Below, piece after piece: positions 23,601 to 34,659 of a DNA stretch of 64,000 nt (positions are counted from its first letter, which is position 1; the number at the start of each line of letters is the position of its first letter). The DNA lies in NCBI GenBank assembly GCA_914767885.1, contig CAJZBQ010000055.1, positions 620,001-684,000 on the forward strand. The letters run 5' to 3'. Position numbers and translations under genes: made by a program. This stretch comes from Blepharisma stoltei (Eukaryota; Ciliophora; Heterotrichea; Heterotrichida; Blepharismidae). The notes under the pieces are model-generated. The model ran no database searches, had not been told where the DNA came from, and saw nothing but the letters and a program-made list of their open reading frames with translations.

Positions 23601-24616
23601 CTATGCAAGACGTGATTGTGGGGATGACCATTTTTATTGAATTTTTTCAGTTTTCCTCAATGGGCCCAGATTTTACAGTTATAAATTCTACGTTGATTGA
23701 GATCAGTAATATGCTTTCCCTAAGCCTAAACGATATCCTTAAGCTCCAAAATGGGGTATTTTGAATAGTGGTTGACGTCGTTTTTGGGGCTATAGGCTTA
23801 TGAGTAATTTTATGTTTTGTAATTCTTACTAGGCTTGATGAGAAATTTCCGACAATTGTTATGCTGAGACATTTAGACGCTTTAGCTGACTATCTTATGC
23901 CAATTTTAGGGAATCTTTGCTTTATTCCTTTTACTTCAGTGTGCCTTGACATCTTTTTGTGTGACCAATCAATTGGTGATAGCTTTACAGAAAGTTTTCT
24001 AGCTTGGGATTGCTATTATTTTTGCTGAAAAGGTGAGCATTTATATTATGCCGTTTTTTCAGTTTTGGCGCTGACTGCTTATGCTCCGCTTGCAATATTT
24101 TGTAGGCCTCTTTGACAAGAGCTGCAACCGCTTTTGCATGTAAAAGCAATCCCACTTTTTTTGATGGTAAAAACAATGGTTCAAATAATTTTAATTGTGA
24201 TGAATAAGACAGTCAAAAGGGCTCAAAGCGCCCTTCATGGAGCTTTATTTTTGATAGTGATGCTTATTTATATTAGTTTTTTGCATAAATTCAAGCCTTA
24301 TAACTACGCAAGATTCAGCTGATGGCAAACTTTGATTTTAATAGCAGTTGTATGGCTTGCTTTTCTTTCGATGGTTGCACAGAGTATTGGAGGGAATCCA
24401 TTTATATTGTCAGCTATGCTATGCTCAGGTTGAGTAGTTATTATATTAGTTGGCATTTATGTGCAGCATAAAAAATACCCAAGTTTACTTTTTCGCAAAA
24501 GGGGCCAAGATACATCAACTTTGTTTAAATTTGCTTTTGCATTTGGCAGGCATTCAAAGCAAGCTTTACAAAAGATTGTTCCGAACACTAATGTAGAAAA
24601 GATTATTTTAAAGTAA
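20694..24616 (+). CDS. Receptor-like array protein, copy E (two apparent frameshifts, three insertions)
   Basis: The start is MFYTKDTTQNF. After removing 20804-20989, 21414-21490 and an R2 insertion near 23403-23593, the protein follows the family to TAA 24614-24616. Two single-base losses break the frame. One is near 21322, where one base is missing between the Ala and Leu codons before KYFGW. The other is near 21955, in an A-run before the FPGNSKEIP stretch. If both are real this is a young pseudogene; the second lies in a homopolymer and could be a consensus error. The ectodomain and membrane segments are otherwise well conserved, and the YGQSWVGPLG Trp is TGG. The C-terminus diverges (NTNVEKIILK). 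A ~220-bp tract matches copy D. Confidence 0.65.
20804..20989. mobile_element. IES E1 in copy E (186 bp)
   Basis: TA 20804-20805 joined to TA 20990-20991 keeps the frame into SEIIVIYKKN but leaves eight extra residues relative to paralogues, so boundaries are provisional. It occupies nearly the same place as IES B1. Confidence 0.55.
21414..21490. mobile_element. IES E2 in copy E (77 bp)
   Basis: TA 21414-21415 and 21491-21492. Removal gives KYSLLENFDYLTIE. Copy I has an 89-bp IES at the homologous TA (40291), so this site is probably ancestral. Confidence 0.75.
23403..23593 (-). mobile_element. Retroposon R2 fragment in copy E
   Basis: The left edge is a (GA)n run followed by GATTAGTTAGAG, the minus-strand tail. 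The body shares GGGGATTATTTCAGCCCC, AAAAATGGTGACGTC and GAGACTCACCCGA-like segments with 29812-30188. The coding frame requires removal of 188 or 191 bp. The only possible short repeat at the ends is AGA, so the exact junction is unresolved. Confidence 0.6.
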
Positions 24617-24779
24617 GAGTCCTGAAAAATATTCGTATTTCTAATAATAAATATAGCATAATAATTAAATTATTGTTTTATTAATTTATGGATAAGATAA
24701 TAAATAGAATTTTATGACGCTAATAAATTGGAATGATCATAGATAATTGAGTTTATATATTATAAAAATTGCTGATTGA

Positions 24780-24954
24780 TATTTTAATTAAAAAAATACC
24801 CAAATTTACTGTATTGAAAAAGGCAATTACACTGCAAACTTGTTGAAATTAGAATACTTTGGAAAACCGTTAAAAATCGATTGTCTAAAATTATTTCAAG
24901 TTTATCAATTAAAAGTCCATTGCATGAGCTTGCAGATCTAGAAAAACACTAGTA
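24780..24954 (+). pseudogene. Relic of a receptor 3' end
   Basis: Diverged, frame-broken remains of the family tail: AAAAAAATACCCAAATTTAC corresponds to KKYPSLL, and a later frame reads LSKIISSLSIKSPLHELADL before TAG. It lies between copies E and F, so it marks a lost array member or a partial duplication. Confidence 0.6.
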
Positions 24955-25056
24955 TATAAATGACATCAATAGGTTAAATCAATTTTTTTTATAATTTAAT
25001 AATACCCAATTTGATTAGTTTTAATTTTAGATTTTTATAATATCAATCATTAGCTA

Positions 25057-28000
25057 ATGTCCTATTTGAAAGACTATCCGAAAAATTCTAAAAGTTGTTG
25101 ACCCTTGTGATGACAATTGATTTTATTTATTTGTTTGCTGGATATTAGTCGCTGCTTAGAAGTCATTGCGATCTATAATAAAAGCAGTGCAGTAAAATCT
25201 TATTTTAATTTTTCAGATGAGCTTAATTTGCTTGTGGAGTGGCATAATTGTGAATACCAAGAAGCATGAATTTGTTTTAATACATATATGAACTCTATGC
25301 TCATTTTAGACCTAACAGATAGCATTGAATCTCAGTATTATATTTCCAAATTATGCGAAGAGAGAAACATTCCTCACTTGGTGTTTGAAAATAAGCTAAA
25401 TTACTTCGATCAGTTAACTTTTTCACTCCCCCTCAGTGAGTGAGGAAAAGCATGGAAAATTATTTGCTGGGAAGAAGCAAAATATGAAAACAATATTTTC
25501 AATATAAAAAAATTAAAATATTGCTATTATTAAAAAATCTCTAGCTAATTATTCTGTTGGGTCTAAAATATATTTTAATTTAAAATTATTAAAGAGGAGG
25601 TCAGTAACTCCATCTTCTTCAAACCAAATTAATGCGTTTATTACTACTCTTCATTATTTTAGGTGGACTCAAGGCCTTGCAGCAAATAATGGAATTACAA
25701 GCTCTTTAAAAGAAAACCTAAAAAATTACTCAGAAAGCTTTAACTATTTAACAATTGAGTCTGGAGCAAATATTGATGAACTAGTTAGGAGTAGGATCAT
25801 TAAAAGTCAGGCGTTAGCCAAATTGATGATGCAGTGATCAAAGATATGCCCCACGAGAGGTTCTGCTACTTTTTGACTCCAGCCTAGAGGGTTATCCCTC
25901 ATACGAGTGACTTCTGATGCCTTCTGTCTCCTTTTTGTGGATTCAGTCTCGAGTGGGCTTATGGATTTCTGTGGCCCTACTATGGGAGATTGGAGTAGCT
26001 TTATTCCATGGATCATTTCTTTGGAGTCTGTCGGGCGTCAAAGTGCCTTCCTTCGAAAGCTCCAGGAAAAAGACTAATCACCTGTGGCCTGGGCCGAAAC
26101 CCCCAGTTCCTCGGTAGAGGAATGCTCATGGGTCCTCGGATCCAGAGGACTTTGTTGAGCACCTCCATTTCCAACCACAGGAAAACAGCCAAAAACTTAC
26201 CCGGATGCATACCTCTTGAGTCTGCACTTGATTCAAGGCATGAGTCCGTCCAGTTTGCCATAGCCATAAATTCTGGACTGCTTCCCCAAGAGGGCACGCT
26301 GACACTTTTCGCCATTCTAATGTATATTAAACTAGTTAATAGGGTTATAACTCCTTTAGGTGCTACTTTGTATTATATTTTTACGAACTCTTCCGAATCC
26401 TATAAATTGCAAAAGGCTTTAATATCCACTAAACTCTTATCAAGCGGAAATGGGATTGTTTTAGACCAGAAAAGTGGATATAGCTGCATAGTTGATGGAG
26501 CTCTAATTGTTACTGCCAAAGGACAAGAATATAGTACCTCTGATGGAGATTATATGAAATCATCAATCGAAAGTGTAATTTCTGAACTGCTGAAAAATAT
26601 TCAAACAGAAAGTAGTATTGAAATCCTTTCTTATCTGAATTTTATTTCAAAAAATCATTACAGAAGCCAAAACTTCTCTTTAGTTAATATTCAAAACGGT
26701 GAAAGGTTAATAGTAGGAGAAATTTTTGATGAAAAATTATCAATATTTGGAAATATAACATTTCCAGGGAATTCTTCAAAAATTCCGAAGTCAGAAAAGA
26801 AATTTTTGCAGCTGAGCATTGAAGCAGGCTCTACAAATCCAATAGGGCCTGCAATTCCTATTGGATTAGTCGGAGGGTATGGCTCATATGCAGCTACAGA
26901 CGTTATCAACGAAGGTGACTCTGGCCTGCTCACAAATTTCCAAATCGAAATGTTTAATTTTGACTGTGGAGCCACAATTTATAATGCCACATTTGCTAAT
27001 GCATGCTATTTAAAAGACAAGGAAAATTTCGGTCTTGGGCATGTGTCAGCATTAGGTTCTGCTATGGCAATTGGCTCAATGACTTCTTTTAAGCAGCTCA
27101 ATTTGACATTTCCAATTGTGAGTGCTGCAAATGGAGACCCAAGTTTAAGTTCTACAGCTGCTTTTCCAATGTACATGAGAGTTCAGCTTTCAAATTCTTA
27201 TGCATTCTCATTGCTCCCAGTTTTTATCAGAGCCTTGGGATGGCAGCAAGCCTCAGTTCTTTACCAAAATGATTCCTGGGGAATATCTGCTTACTATTAT
27301 TTACAGCAAGGCGCTAAAAATAACCAAATTGAGCTAAAAAATCCAGAAAGCAGCAGAACTATCCCTCCAAATCTCGACAGGAATGGGGTAAAAAAATATT
27401 TATATGTTCTTCAAGAGATTATTGATACTCAGACAAGATTTTTCATTTCTCTTGTTCAGTATCCAGCTATTTATTTTATTTTTGAAGAATTTTATGATTT
27501 AGGACTAAGAAAAGGAGATCTAGTTATTTTAACAGCGCTCACAGATCTTGTTCCATTCTTAGGATACGACAATTTACATTTATATAAACTATATGAGACA
27601 GGAGTTCCAATTATAACTATGTATGGGCAAAGCTGAGTTGGGCCACTTGGAGCAAAGGCTTTATCAAGAATTTCAAATGCTTATGGAAACCAAAAGAACT
27701 CTTATAGCTGCTTTTATTTTGACTCGGTATTTTTAATTGCTTACGCTTTGGATTATATGATTAACAGAGGACTCGATTATACTAATGCTAATAAATTGAA
27801 TGAAGTCATGAGAAATCAACAATTTTATGGGTGCTCTGGAGAGGTCATTATTGAAAAAGGGTCAAATGATCGAATTTTACAAACCTTAGAAATTTTTGCT
27901 AACAAATTAGATGAAAATGGAAACTTGACGACGTATATTGTGGGGCAGTTTAAGACTCAAAGCACACAGCTTATAAAAATTGAAGAACCTTTGGTATATG

Positions 28001-29247
28001 CAGATGGGTCAACTATAAAACCTACCGACTTGAGAAACACCAATTATGAATGCCCATTTCCTAATAGACTTATAAGAACATTTGCAAAAGGAAGAGCATT
28101 GGTTTTTGGGATCTGCTTCAGTGTTGCCTTGATTTCTCTGTTTATTACTATTTACATATGAAAACGATGGTGAAAGATAACTGTTGCACCTTTAACAGTA
28201 AAAGAAGAAATTTCTATGCAAGATTTTATTGTCGGAGCAACAATTGTTATTGAATTTTTCCAATTTTCATCTATGGGCCCTGATTTCTCGCCAATAAACT
28301 CTACATTAGCAGGAATAAGCAGTTTATTTTCTCTCAGTTTGGACAATATTTTGAAGCTGCGGAATGGGATTTTTTGAATAATCGTGAATGCTGTTTTTGG
28401 CTCAATAGGATTATGAGTAATCTTATGCTTGGTTGTGCTTCTACGATTAGATGAAAAATTCCCAACAAATTTTATTTTTAGGAATTTGGATGCTATTGCT
28501 GACTATTTTATGCCAATTTTAGGTGATTTGTGCTTTATTCCGTTTATTTCAATTTGTCTTGATATATTTCTCTGTGATCAGTCTATTGGAGATAATTTTA
28601 CTGATAGTTTTCTTGCTCAAGACTGTTATTATTTTTGCTGAAAGGATGAACATTTAGCTTATGCGATTTTGTCTGTGTTTGCTTTAATAGCTTATGAGCC
28701 ACTTGCTGTATTCTGTAGACCTCTTTGGCAAGAACTTCAGCCTCTTTTGCATGTAAAAGCAGTTCCACTATTTCTGATGGTAAAGACAATAGTTCAGATG
28801 ACTTTAATTGTGATGAATAAGACAGTAAAAAGAGCACAAAATAATCTCCATGGAGCTCTATTTATAGCAGTGATGGGTTTCTATATTATTTTTTTATTTA
28901 AATTCAAGCCTTATAACTACCCAAGATTCAGCTGATGACAAACTTTAGTTTCAATTGCAGTTGTCTGACTAGCTTTTCTATCAATAATTGCTCAAAATGG
29001 CGGTGATGACCCACTTATTTTGACATCTATTTTGATACTCGGGTTTATAGTCATAGCAATAATTGGAGTTTATGTCCAGCATAAAAAGTATCCAAGTCTG
29101 CTATTCAGGAAAAAAGGCCAAGATGCATCTAATTTATTTAAATTTGCTTTTTCTTTTGGCAGGCATTCAAAACTAGCTTTATCAAAAATTGTTCCAAGCG
29201 GAACATCAATGTCATCTCCACGAAAAATTGAAGACCCGAGCCCATAA
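25057..29247 (+). CDS. Receptor-like array protein, copy F (two IESs)
   Basis: Removing 25423-25600 and 25779-26329 leaves 1154 codons with stop. The start is MSYLKDYPKNS, followed by CWPLWWQLILFICLLDI with three TGA Trp codons. The ectodomain motifs are intact (EAGSTNP, GGYGSYAATDVINEG, FDCG, FIRALGW, YGCSGEV). About nine membrane segments follow and the tail ends GTSMSSPRKIEDPSP. From here rightwards the copies share sub-family features such as DVINEGDSGLLTNF, LDYTN, and an added SMSSPRK end; F to I form one sub-group. A ~70-bp stretch near 27865 is identical to copy I. Its neighbours are the relic at 24780 and a dead ABC-transporter fragment downstream. Confidence 0.85.
25423..25600. mobile_element. 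IES F1: CTCCCC family with TCA duplication (178 bp)
   Basis: The left end is TCA-CTCCCCCTCAGTGAGTGAGG; the right end is AGAGGAGG-TCA. Joining at TCA (25423-25425, 25601-25603) gives TFSVTPSSSNQ in frame. No TA-to-TA choice does this, so the junction is TNA, not TA. Confidence 0.75.
25779..26329 (-). mobile_element. Retroposon R1 acting as IES F2 (551 bp)
   Basis: A 9-bp duplication AACTAGTTA flanks it (25779-25787, 26330-26338). On the minus strand it begins near AGAATGGCGAAAAG, which opens a 100-codon frame. The body shares GGGCCGAAACCCC and CCTCCATTTCCAAC (plus-strand reading) with the 6413 insertion. Removal restores DELVNRVITPLG. Confidence 0.8.
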
Positions 29248-29554
29248 TTTTTATATAAATAAACTTAGTCGAAAAACAGTTCTTAATATATTTTGGTTTA
29301 TAAACTAAGACGTAATTTATTTACATTGAATGTCCGTTACCTATTTAAAGTTTCATAATCTCTTCATTTAAAACCTTTATTTTGAATGATGTCTAAATAA
29401 TTTTGCGCAAGCTGCAAATAAATATTAAAAAAATGTGATAATGGCATATCAGCATAGCTTAGTGAACAGTGAGGTTTTATACCTCTAGAATATGGTCTAA
29501 AACTTCTACCTAAATCAAGATAAAACTGGAGCTTATTAAAACTGGAGCTTATTT

Positions 29555-30337
29555 GAAGAAATGACGTATATTGCAGAAATTAAAACAGCCATTGGTGAAA
29601 AACTTACAGAAGTTGAGCTGCCGACAAAAATATATTAAAGAAGGAGACCTATCATGAGGCCAAAAAAGGAAGCTTTCTTTTGCAATCGCCCTAATTGGGT
29701 ACTAAAAAATAGCAATGCTTGGCGAGCCAGCTTCTGGATGGATTTTGCTGCCAGAAGAAGGATGTAAATGATAAAAAGACAGAATAATTATTTGACCACT
29801 AATTATATTGATTAGATTAGATTAAGATTAAAGGGTCACTGCGGGATTATTCCAGCCCACTATCCGCCTCCTCCCACTTCAGGCTCACGCCCTAAGCATG
29901 GGTAGCACTTACGCCATTTTGCCTATGTCGCCAAAAAATGGTGACGTCGACGCTCTCAGGGTGACTCACCCAGATACTTTATTGGACAATTCCTATCGGT
30001 CAGCCCGTCTGTCCGGAGGTGGAAACGGTAGGTGCTCTGAAGCCTCCCCCTGCCCTCCATCAATATCTTCGCTGCCAGAAGTGTGGGGTTGTCTTTACCA
30101 CTCTGACGCCCCGGCCTACTTAAACCCACTTGGCCTGAGGCTGTGGGAGAAGGACGGGTCAGATAGTTCGCTATTTTATTTGTGCTTCATTATATTGAAG
30201 ATGCTAATATTTTTGTTGATAGAATTGCCATCATAGTTGAAGGAAAAGTTCATTCTTAGAAATCCTTTGCTTCTAAAAAAAGTTTGAGTTTGGTTATTAA
30301 TAGAAAAATTGATGCAAATGGAAAAGAATTATCCTAA
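29555..30337 (+). pseudogene. Dead ABC-transporter (ABCA-type) nucleotide-binding fragment, split by a retroposon
   Basis: The remains read LSWGQKRKLSFAIALIG (29649 on), matching the ABC signature LSGGxKRKLS. A degenerate Walker B/D-loop follows, KIAMLGEPASG (about 29705-29738), in which the Walker B Asp is Gly. After an R2 insertion comes HYIEDANIFVDRIAIIVEGK (30188 on), matching the H-loop region and what follows. Stops and at least one frameshift break it, and no full domain or membrane region is present. The family match rests on these consecutive motifs in the right order. It lies between copies F and G and is unrelated to them, so it is probably a captured and decayed gene fragment. Confidence 0.7.
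29802..30188 (-). mobile_element. Retroposon R2 in the ABC relic
   Basis: A 10-bp duplication ATTATATTGA flanks it (29802-29811, 30189-30198). On its left is GATTAGATTAGATTAAGATT, the minus-strand tail. The body has GGGTCACTGCGGGATTATTC and AAAAAATGGTGACGTCGACG. Removing it joins LTTNYIEDAN, a recognisable ABC H-loop context, so the insertion came after the ABC sequence was already there. Confidence 0.8.
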
Positions 30338-30518
30338 AAAATAAAATTAGTATATTATCAGCAATTTTTAACTTATAGACGCAAATTTTTAATATATTTT
30401 AATATCAAGTTTTAATTCATTTATATTCCTTACGGTTTTGTAGATTGTATAATTTATGAAAAATATTTTTCTTTTTATCTAAGAGCATGCTTTAAATTAT
30501 ATTGGCAATAACATAAAA

Positions 30519-33500
30519 ATGGCTGTCTTGAAAACACCTGTTAAACTGTTGAGTAATTGTTGGACCCTATGATGAAAATTGATTGTATTTAGTTGCTTGC
30601 TAGATATTAGCAACTGCTTAGAAGTTATTATGATTTATGAAAAAAGCAGTATCTTGAGTCCAATTTACCTTTTAGATTTTCTAAAAGAGATTAGTCCCCT
30701 TATCGAATGACACAACTGTGAATATCCAGAGGCATTAAATTGCTTTAACGCTTATGAGAATTCTATGCTTGTTTTAGACCTAACTGATCGCATTGAAAAT
30801 CAGTTTTTTATTTCAGAATTATGTGAAGAAAGAGCAGTTCCTCATTTGCTGTTTGAAAATAAGCTGAATTATATTGATCAATTTACTTTTTCAGTTGCAA
30901 CATCTCTTTTAGATCAAATCAATGCCTTTATTGCTGTTCTTCGCTATTTTGGATGAACTCAAGGCCTTGTTGCAAATAATGGGTTAACCAATTCGATAGG
31001 AGAAAATCTTAACAATTACTCAGAAAAATTCAATTATTTAGCCATTGAATCTGGAGCAAACATTGACGAATTAGTAAATAGAATTATTACTCCCTTAGGA
31101 TCAACTTTATACTACATTTTCTTAGACTCTGAAAAATCCTATATAATTCAAAAAGCTTTAATATCCACTAAACTTTTAGATAGTGGAAATGGGATTGTTT
31201 TAGATCAGAAAAGTGGATACAAATGCATAATCAATGGAGCGTTAATTATTACAGTCAAAGGACAAGAATTAAGTGCTTCAGATGAAGATTACAAGAAATC
31301 ATCAATAAAAAATCTAATTTCTGAGCTGTTAAATCGCATTCAAACAGAAAGCAAGCTTGAAATCTTTTCTCAGCTAAATTTCCTGCTCAAAAAGCACTCC
31401 ATTAGTAGAAATTTTTCATTAATTAATATCCAAGGAGGCAAAAAAGTTATAGTCGGAGAAATTATTGATGAAAACTTATCAGTTTTTAGAAATATAACAT
31501 TTCCAGGTAATTGCACTACAATTCCAAAATCAGAAAAAAAAATCTTGCAGCTGAGCATAGAGGCAGGCACTTCAAATCCTGTTGGGCCACCTATTCCCTT
31601 TGGATTAATTGGAGGATATGGCTCATATGCAGCTGCAGATGTTATCAATGAAGGCGACTCTGGCGTGCTCACAAATTTCCAAATCGAAATGTTTAATTTT
31701 GACTGTGGGACAACAATATATAATGCCACATTTGCTAATGCATGCTATTTAAAAGACAAAGAAAAATTTGGTCTAGGACATATATCAGCATTAGGATCAG
31801 TCATGACAATTGGCTCAATGATTTCTTTTAAGCAGCTCAATTTGACATTTCCAATTGTGAGTGCTGCAAATGGAGATGCAAGCCTGAGTTCTAAAGCTAA
31901 TTTCCCAATGTACATGAGAGTTCAGCTTTCAATCTATTATGGATACTCACTACTCCCCGTTTTAATAAGAGCTTTTGGGTGGCAAAAAGTTTCTGTTCTT
32001 TACCAAAATGATTCATTAGGATTGGCTTCTTATTATTATTTAAGCCAAAGCGCTAAAAACAACAAGCTCTTTATAATTAATCCTGAAAGTAGTCGATCTA
32101 TCCCTCCAAATCTTGACAGAAGTGGAGTAAAAAGGTATTCATATCTACTTCAAGAGATTATTGATTCTCAAGCAAGAGTATTTATTTCGCTTGTGCAAAA
32201 TCCTGCAATTTATTACATATTGGAAGAATTCTATAATTTAGGACTCAGAAAAGGAGATCTCGTTGTTTTGACTTCGCTTTCAGAAATTGTTCCACTTGTA
32301 GGATATGATAATCTATACAAATATAAATTATATGAGACTGGAGTTCCAATTATAACTATGTACGGACAAAGCTGAGTTGGACCGCTTGGAGCAAAAGCCT
32401 TATTAAAAATTTCAAGTGCTTATGGAAACCAGAAGAATTCCTATAGCTGCTTTTATTTTGACTCAGTATTTTTGATAGCTTATGCTTTGGATTATATGAT
32501 TAATAGAGGATTCGATTATACTAATCCTAATAAGCTAAATGAAGTCATGAGGAATCAACAATTTTATGGGTGCACTGGAGAGGTTATTATAGAGAAAGGA
32601 TCAAATGATAGGATTCTGCAAGCATTTGAACTTTTTGCAAATAAATTAGATGAGGATAAAAATTTAAAGACTTATATTGTGGGGCAGTTTAAGCCTCAAA
32701 GCACAAGACTTTTAAAAATTGAAGAATCTATGGTATTTGCTGATGGGTCAACAATAAAACCATCTGACCTGAGAAACACCAATTATGAATGTCCTTTTCC
32801 GAATAGGCTAATAAAGACTTTTGCAAAAGGAAGGGCTTTAGTTTTTGGGGTCTGCTTCGGTGTTGCATTAATTTCCCTAATTATTACTATTTATATATGA
32901 AGAAGATGGTGAAAAATTTCCATTGAGCCATTGAAAACAAAAGAAGAGATTACATTGCAGGATTGTATAGTCGGAGGAACAATTATAATTGAATTTTTTC
33001 AATTTTTGGCAATGGGTCCTGACTTCTCAGCAATAAACTCTATTATAACTGGAATATTCGATACCTTTTCTCTAAATTTGGACAATATTTTGAAGCTGAG
33101 AAATGGCGTTTTTTGAATAATTGTTAATGTTGTTTTTGGATCAATTGGATTATGAGTAATTTTGTGTTTGGTTGTACTTCTAAGACTTGATGAAAAATTT
33201 CCAACAAATCTTATATTTAGATATTTGGATATCCTAGCTAACTATTTGATGCCAATTTTAGGTGATTTGTGCTTTATTCCCTTCATTTCTATTTGTTTGG
33301 ATATTTTCCTATGTGATCAGACAATTGGAGATAATTTTACTGATAGCTTTCTTGCTCAAGACTGCTATTTTTTTTGCTGAACAGGCGAGCATTTAACTTA
33401 TACAATTTTGTCTGTATTTGCTCTAATAGCTTATGAGCCGCTTGCCGTATTTTGCAGACCTCTCTGGCAAGAACTGCAGCCTTATTTGCATGTCAAAGCA

Positions 33501-34054
33501 GTTCCTCTCTTTTTGATGGTAAAGACAATGGTTCAAATAATATTGATTGCGATGAATAAGACTGTAAAAAGAGCACAAAGCATCCTCCATGGGATTCTCT
33601 TTATATTAGCAATGTTTTTCTATATTATTTTTTTATTTAAATTCAAACCATATTCTTAAGACTCTATTTTATCAGCGTCAATTAGATTTTTCAATAAATC
33701 AAGCCTTTTTAATTAATAATTTTTTTTATAATTGGTAGAAAAAGAATGCTTCGCCCATACAACTATCCAAGATTCAGCTGATGACAAGCTTTGGTTTCGA
33801 CAGGAGTTGTCTGATTTGCCATAATTTCAATAGCAGCTCAATGTATTGGAGGAACTCCACTTATATTGGTATTTATTTTAATATTGGGACTTGCAATTAT
33901 TGCTATAATCGGAGTTTATGTTCAGCAAAAAAAGTATCCAAGCCTCTTATTCCGTAATAAAGGTCAGGATACATCCAATTTATTTAAGTTTGCTTTTTCC
34001 TTTGGCAAGTCCTCAAAACTTGCCTTATCTAAAATTGTTCCAAATGGAACCTAG
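30519..34054 (+). CDS. Receptor-like array protein, copy G (one IES, TAG stop, short tail)
   Basis: Removing 33651-33757 leaves 1143 codons with stop. The start is MAVLKTPVKLLSNCW, with a hydrophobic KLIVFSCLLDI segment. All ectodomain landmarks are present (EAGTSNP, GGYGSYAAADVINEG, FDCG, YGCTGEV). It ends at TAG after IVPNGT, without the SMSSPRK extension of F, H and I. It is the only copy here using TAG. Long open stretches (31545-32375 and others) without IESs make it one of the clearest family members. Confidence 0.85.
33651..33757. mobile_element. IES G1 in copy G (107 bp)
   Basis: TA 33651-33652 and 33758-33759. Removal joins FKFKPYNYPRFSW exactly as in the other copies. AT-rich. Confidence 0.8.
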
Positions 34055-34659
34055 CATGAGGAATCAAAGATTCTCATAAGCATTTATTAATATAAATCAG
34101 CTATTTTTAGTATTTTTTTATATTATTAAACAAAAATTAATAAAATATAATTATTATCAATGTTATCATTTATTTTAATTTTATACTTAATATTTACATT
34201 AATATCAGTATAAGTATTTTTTAGTTAAAAAAGTGTCATGAGCATAATTTTTATATAGCTACTTATATATCCTTAAAATAAATAGGCAAATTTTTAGAGG
34301 TTAGATTATCGCAAGCCAAAAAAAATTTATCATTACACTACGATTATGGCGAAATTTTTGGGTCAAACTCTTTTCTTACCAACTTTTTCCTTCACACTTT
34401 CTCTAAGTAATTAAATTAAGAAGCTATTCAGTTTGGTTTAAGCATAATGAATTTTTTGGTTGTTTTTATCACTTCAAAATTAATAAATTTATATAATACA
34501 CAATAATTTTTAATATTGTGTCCTAGATTTGGGTGACGCAGTCTGAATCTACAAGAAAATATTTATTTTCCTTAATATTATAATTTTTATAAGAAATTTG
34601 TTAATCAGACTGTATAAGAGCATAATAATAAATATTAATAACTAAAAAAGCATTAAATA
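34055..34659. other. Intergenic AT-rich spacer
   Basis: No gene, repeat or relic that I can support between copies G and H. Confidence 0.5.

Noticed and set aside
26013-26315. 100-codon minus-strand ORF inside the 25779 retroposon
   Set aside because: It starts at the R1 ATGGCG end and may reflect an ancestral element ORF, but no domain is visible and it lies in DNA that must be removed for copy F to be read. Not called as a host gene.
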